Below are positions 39,441 to 41,690 of a DNA stretch of 41,690 nucleotides, piece by piece (within the stretch, counting starts at the first letter, position 1; each line of letters begins with the position of its first letter). Made by a program: the position numbers and the translations under genes. Source of the stretch: an uncultured Lachnospiraceae bacterium (lineage in GTDB: Bacteria > Bacillota > Clostridia > Lachnospirales > Lachnospiraceae); the NCBI GenBank assembly GCA_900314085.1, contig OMTX01000142.1, forward strand, positions 1-41,690, in the 5' to 3' direction. The notes below the pieces were generated by a model. That model made no database searches and was not told the origin of the DNA. It was given only the letters and a program-made list of their open reading frames with translations.

Positions 39441-41243
39441 TTACTCTTCTACAGGAACCGTCTTAAGGTGGAGCTCATCGAGCTGAGCCTGCGTCACTTC
39501 CGACGGCGCGCCCATCATGATGTCCTGGGCGTTCTTGTTCATCGGGAAGGGAATGACTTCCCGGATAGAATCCTCACCGGAAAGCAGCATCACCATGCGG
39601 TCCACGCCGGGAGCAATGCCTGCGTGAGGCGGCGCCCCGTAGGTGAACGCATTGTACATGGCCGGGAAGCGGGACTTCACGTCGTCTTCCCCGAGGCGGA
39701 CAAGCTCGAAGGCCTTGACCATGATCTCAGGATCGTGATTCCGGACAGCGCCGGACGAAAGCTCAATGCCATTGCAGACGATGTCGTACTGATCGGCCGT
39801 GATGGACAGGGGATCGATCTCGCCCCGCTCTGCCGCAAGCAGTGTCTCAAGGCCGCCGTTCGGCATGGAGAAGGGATTGTGGCAGAACTCGAGCTCGCCG
39901 GACTCCTCCCCGATCTCGTACATGGGGAAGTCGCAGATCCAGCAGAAAGCATACTGCTCCGCGTCCATATGGCCGGGAACGGCAGCGCCAAGCGTCTTTA
40001 CGAGAACGCCGGCCGTCTTCTGGGCCTGGCGGAGTTTTCCTGCGGAAATACCAACGAAGTCACCGGGCTTCAGGGAAAGAGCTGCAAATACAGCGTCTTT
40101 GACCGGTGTCACGAATTTTGAGATGCCGCCGACGATTTCTCCGTTCTCGTCCACGCGGAACCAGTAGGGCTTGTCACCGGCCTGAACCTCGACGTCTGCC
40201 AAGGTCTTGTCTATGAACTTGCGGGATCCTTCAAAGCCCGATACGACAACGGCTTTGATAGCGACCTTCCTGTCCTCCCCGTTCTCATCCTTCGATGCAA
40301 AGGGACCGAAGCCGGTATCTTTGAGAACATCCGTCACATCAGAAACGGTCAGGTCGATGCGGAGATCGGGCTTGTCCGAGCCATACTTCTCCATGGCCTC
40401 GAGATAGGGAATGCGTACGAATGGAGCCGATGAAGCCCGGTCATACTTGCCGTACTTGGCAAAGATCGGAGGCAGGACATCCTCCATCACGGAGAAGACG
40501 TCCTCCTGGGTGGCGAAGGCCATCTCCATGTCGAGCTGGTAGAACTCGCCCGGCGACCGGTCTCCGCGCGCATCCTCATCGCGGAAGCAGGGAGCGATCT
40601 GGAAGTACCTGTCAAAGCCCGCTGTCATCAGGAGCTGCTTGAACTGCTGAGGCGCCTGGGGCAGAGCGTAGAACTTGCCCGGGTGCTTACGCGCCGGAAC
40701 GAGGTAGTCTCTCGCGCCTTCCGGAGAGGACGCGGTCAGGATGGGCGTCGTGATCTCCATGAAGCCGTGGTCGAGCATAGAAGCCCGCAGGGCGGCGATG
40801 ACCTGAGACCGCAAAATAATATTTTTCTTCACCTCGGGATTCCGGAGGTCGAGGTAACGGTACTGCAGGCGGGTGGTCTCGTCCGCTTCCTTCGAGTGAT
40901 TGATCTCGAAAGGCAGGCTCGCATGGATATTTTTCCCGAGCACCTTCACTGCAGAGGGAACGACTTCGATGTCGCCGGTCTCCTGCTTGGGATTCTTGGA
41001 CGACCGCTCGCGGACGGTTCCCGTCACCTGGATGGTGGACTCCTTCGTGATGCCCTTGAAAACAGACATCATCTCTTCTGTTTCCGCAACGATCTGCGTC
41101 GTCCCGTAGAAATCGCGAAGAACGACAAAACCGAGCGTGGCCGATACCTCGCGGAAGTTTTCAAGCCAGCCCGCGAGGGTTACTTCTTTTCCTGCGTCCC
41201 CGATGCGGAGCTCTCCGCATGTATGGGTCCGTGACTGCATCAT
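39441..41243 (-). CDS. aspS: Aspartate--tRNA ligase
   Basis: Class IIb aminoacyl-tRNA synthetase of 600 residues, typical of the bacterial type. An N-terminal anticodon-binding OB fold (about 1-105: THTCGELRIGDAGKEVTLAGW) precedes the catalytic domain. Motif 1 is near 145-175, motif 2 is in PQQFKQLLM...FQIAPCFRDEDARGDRSPGEFYQLDMEM, and motif 3 is GIAPGVDRMVMLL. The bacterial insertion (GAD) domain lies between. Two adjacent ATG codons start the gene; GGAG lies 11 bases before the first. hisS ends 22 bases upstream, a usual hisS-aspS pair. Whether it also charges tRNA-Asn depends on residues I cannot judge. Confidence 0.97.
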   Translation of the reverse strand: MMQSRTHTCGELRIGDAGKEVTLAGWLENFREVSATLGFVVLRDFYGTTQIVAETEEMMSVFKGITKESTIQVTGTVRERSSKNPKQETGDIEVVPSAVKVLGKNIHASLPFEINHSKEADETTRLQYRYLDLRNPEVKKNIILRSQVIAALRASMLDHGFMEITTPILTASSPEGARDYLVPARKHPGKFYALPQAPQQFKQLLMTAGFDRYFQIAPCFRDEDARGDRSPGEFYQLDMEMAFATQEDVFSVMEDVLPPIFAKYGKYDRASSAPFVRIPYLEAMEKYGSDKPDLRIDLTVSDVTDVLKDTGFGPFASKDENGEDRKVAIKAVVVSGFEGSRKFIDKTLADVEVQAGDKPYWFRVDENGEIVGGISKFVTPVKDAVFAALSLKPGDFVGISAGKLRQAQKTAGVLVKTLGAAVPGHMDAEQYAFCWICDFPMYEIGEESGELEFCHNPFSMPNGGLETLLAAERGEIDPLSITADQYDIVCNGIELSSGAVRNHDPEIMVKAFELVRLGEDDVKSRFPAMYNAFTYGAPPHAGIAPGVDRMVMLLSGEDSIREVIPFPMNKNAQDIMMGAPSEVTQAQLDELHLKTVPVEE

Positions 41244-41265
41244 AATCTTTGTTTCTCCAATCTAA

Positions 41266-41690
41266 TCAGTCTGCATAAAAGTCCTTGAACTCGCTATAGC
41301 CTTCCGCTGTCAGCGTGTCCTTCTGGAACTTCACGTTCTTTGCGCGGCGCGTGACAAGAACCGTCATGCCTTCCGCCCGCTTCTCTGCCGCTTCCTTCAT
41401 GGCCGAAGCGACAATCTCGGGGCTGCATTTCTTATCGATCAGGAAGGCGGTCTTCCCGCTAGAGCCGGGAACTTTGAGCCCCTGCTCCATGAGAATTAAT
41501 ATTATTCTCTCGAATCCTATGGAAAATCCGCAGGCAGGTACCGGATGGCCTGCGAAGAGACCGACCATATTGTCGTACCTTCCGCCGCCCCCGCAGGAGA
41601 TACCGAGCTCGGGCATGCGGATCTCAAAGATCGTTCCCGTGTAGTAGGACATGCCGCGGACGAGCGTCGGATCAAAGACCAGCTGAAAAT
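41266..41690 (-). CDS. hisS: Histidine--tRNA ligase, 3' part
   Basis: The C-terminal 141 residues of HisRS; the 5' part lies beyond the window. The visible part begins within FQLVFDPTLVRGMSYYTGTIFE, the family's histidine-binding segment. It continues with GGGGRYDNMVG and the motif 3 region GFSIGFERIILIL, and ends with the anticodon-binding domain. The frame is open to the last base of the window, so this is a true partial gene. It lies 22 bases upstream of aspS and is probably co-transcribed with it. Confidence 0.95.
   Translation of the reverse strand, partial: FQLVFDPTLVRGMSYYTGTIFEIRMPELGISCGGGGRYDNMVGLFAGHPVPACGFSIGFERIILILMEQGLKVPGSSGKTAFLIDKKCSPEIVASAMKEAAEKRAEGMTVLVTRRAKNVKFQKDTLTAEGYSEFKDFYAD

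Noticed and set aside
1..41690. CRISPR arrays, prophage, transposase genes, rRNA and tRNA genes
   Set aside because: No regularly spaced 25-40 base repeats, phage or transposase proteins, or tRNA/rRNA signatures were seen on either strand.

Overview
The window reads as one stretch of a GC-rich chromosome from a Gram-positive, low-oxygen Firmicute, most likely a Clostridia/Lachnospiraceae-type gut or rumen bacterium. The grounds are the asp23-nusB-xseA-xseB-dxs-tlyA-nadK-recN block, the long type-2 GalT, a CIRCE (HrcA) operator before lon, strong AGGAGG-type ribosome binding sites, and a fermentative sulfoglycolysis cluster. The genus is not provable from this sequence. Nearly all genes lie on the minus strand; only lon and a flavin-reductase-like gene are on the plus strand. 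No tRNA, rRNA, CRISPR, prophage or transposase gene was found.

Region 1 (1-8960) is a galactoside unit: a GH36 alpha-galactosidase; a GH2 beta-galactosidase translationally coupled to a GT-B-like protein of unknown function; a TetR regulator; and galT. The tetR and galT promoter regions share a spaced inverted repeat, GGAAAC-N16-GTTTCC, which suggests a small TetR regulon.

Region 2 (9012-17404) is a housekeeping block transcribed asp23 | nusB-xseA-xseB-dxs-tlyA-nadK-recN. The ispA and argR genes that often sit in this block in other Firmicutes are absent.

Region 3 (17469-27109) is the most interesting part: a complete-looking sulfoquinovose (SQ) catabolic cluster of the sulfo-transaldolase (sulfo-TAL, also called SFT) type. 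In transcription order it holds a GH31 sulfoquinovosidase, a GPH-family sugar importer, a 6-deoxy-6-sulfofructose transaldolase, a sulfolactaldehyde reductase of the YihU type, a DUF4867 protein of unknown role, a TauE/SafE exporter, a fucose-isomerase-family SQ isomerase and, after a terminator, a ROK repressor. The predicted flow is: SQ glycosides are hydrolysed to SQ, SQ is isomerised to sulfofructose, and the transaldolase moves a C3 unit to glyceraldehyde-3-phosphate. The fructose-6-phosphate feeds glycolysis, while sulfolactaldehyde is reduced to dihydroxypropanesulfonate and exported. A strong promoter with an AT-rich palindrome directly downstream of its -10 precedes the GH31 gene. The GH31 enzyme carries Gln where E. 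coli YihQ has the sulfonate-binding Arg301.

Region 4 (27120-31770) holds a membrane HD-GYP protein and a P-type cation ATPase in a probable two-gene operon. Region 5 (31809-36709) holds lon under a CIRCE element with two promoters, ilvE convergent to lon, and a flavin-reductase-like gene divergent from ilvE. The lon 3' region carries three C-rich motifs at an exact 53-nt period ahead of a bidirectional terminator. Region 6 (36710-41690) holds a 530-nt gene-free stretch with a structured segment bounded by 13-bp direct repeats, then a hotdog thioesterase, a methyl-accepting chemotaxis protein, aspS and the 3' end of hisS, which runs off the window.
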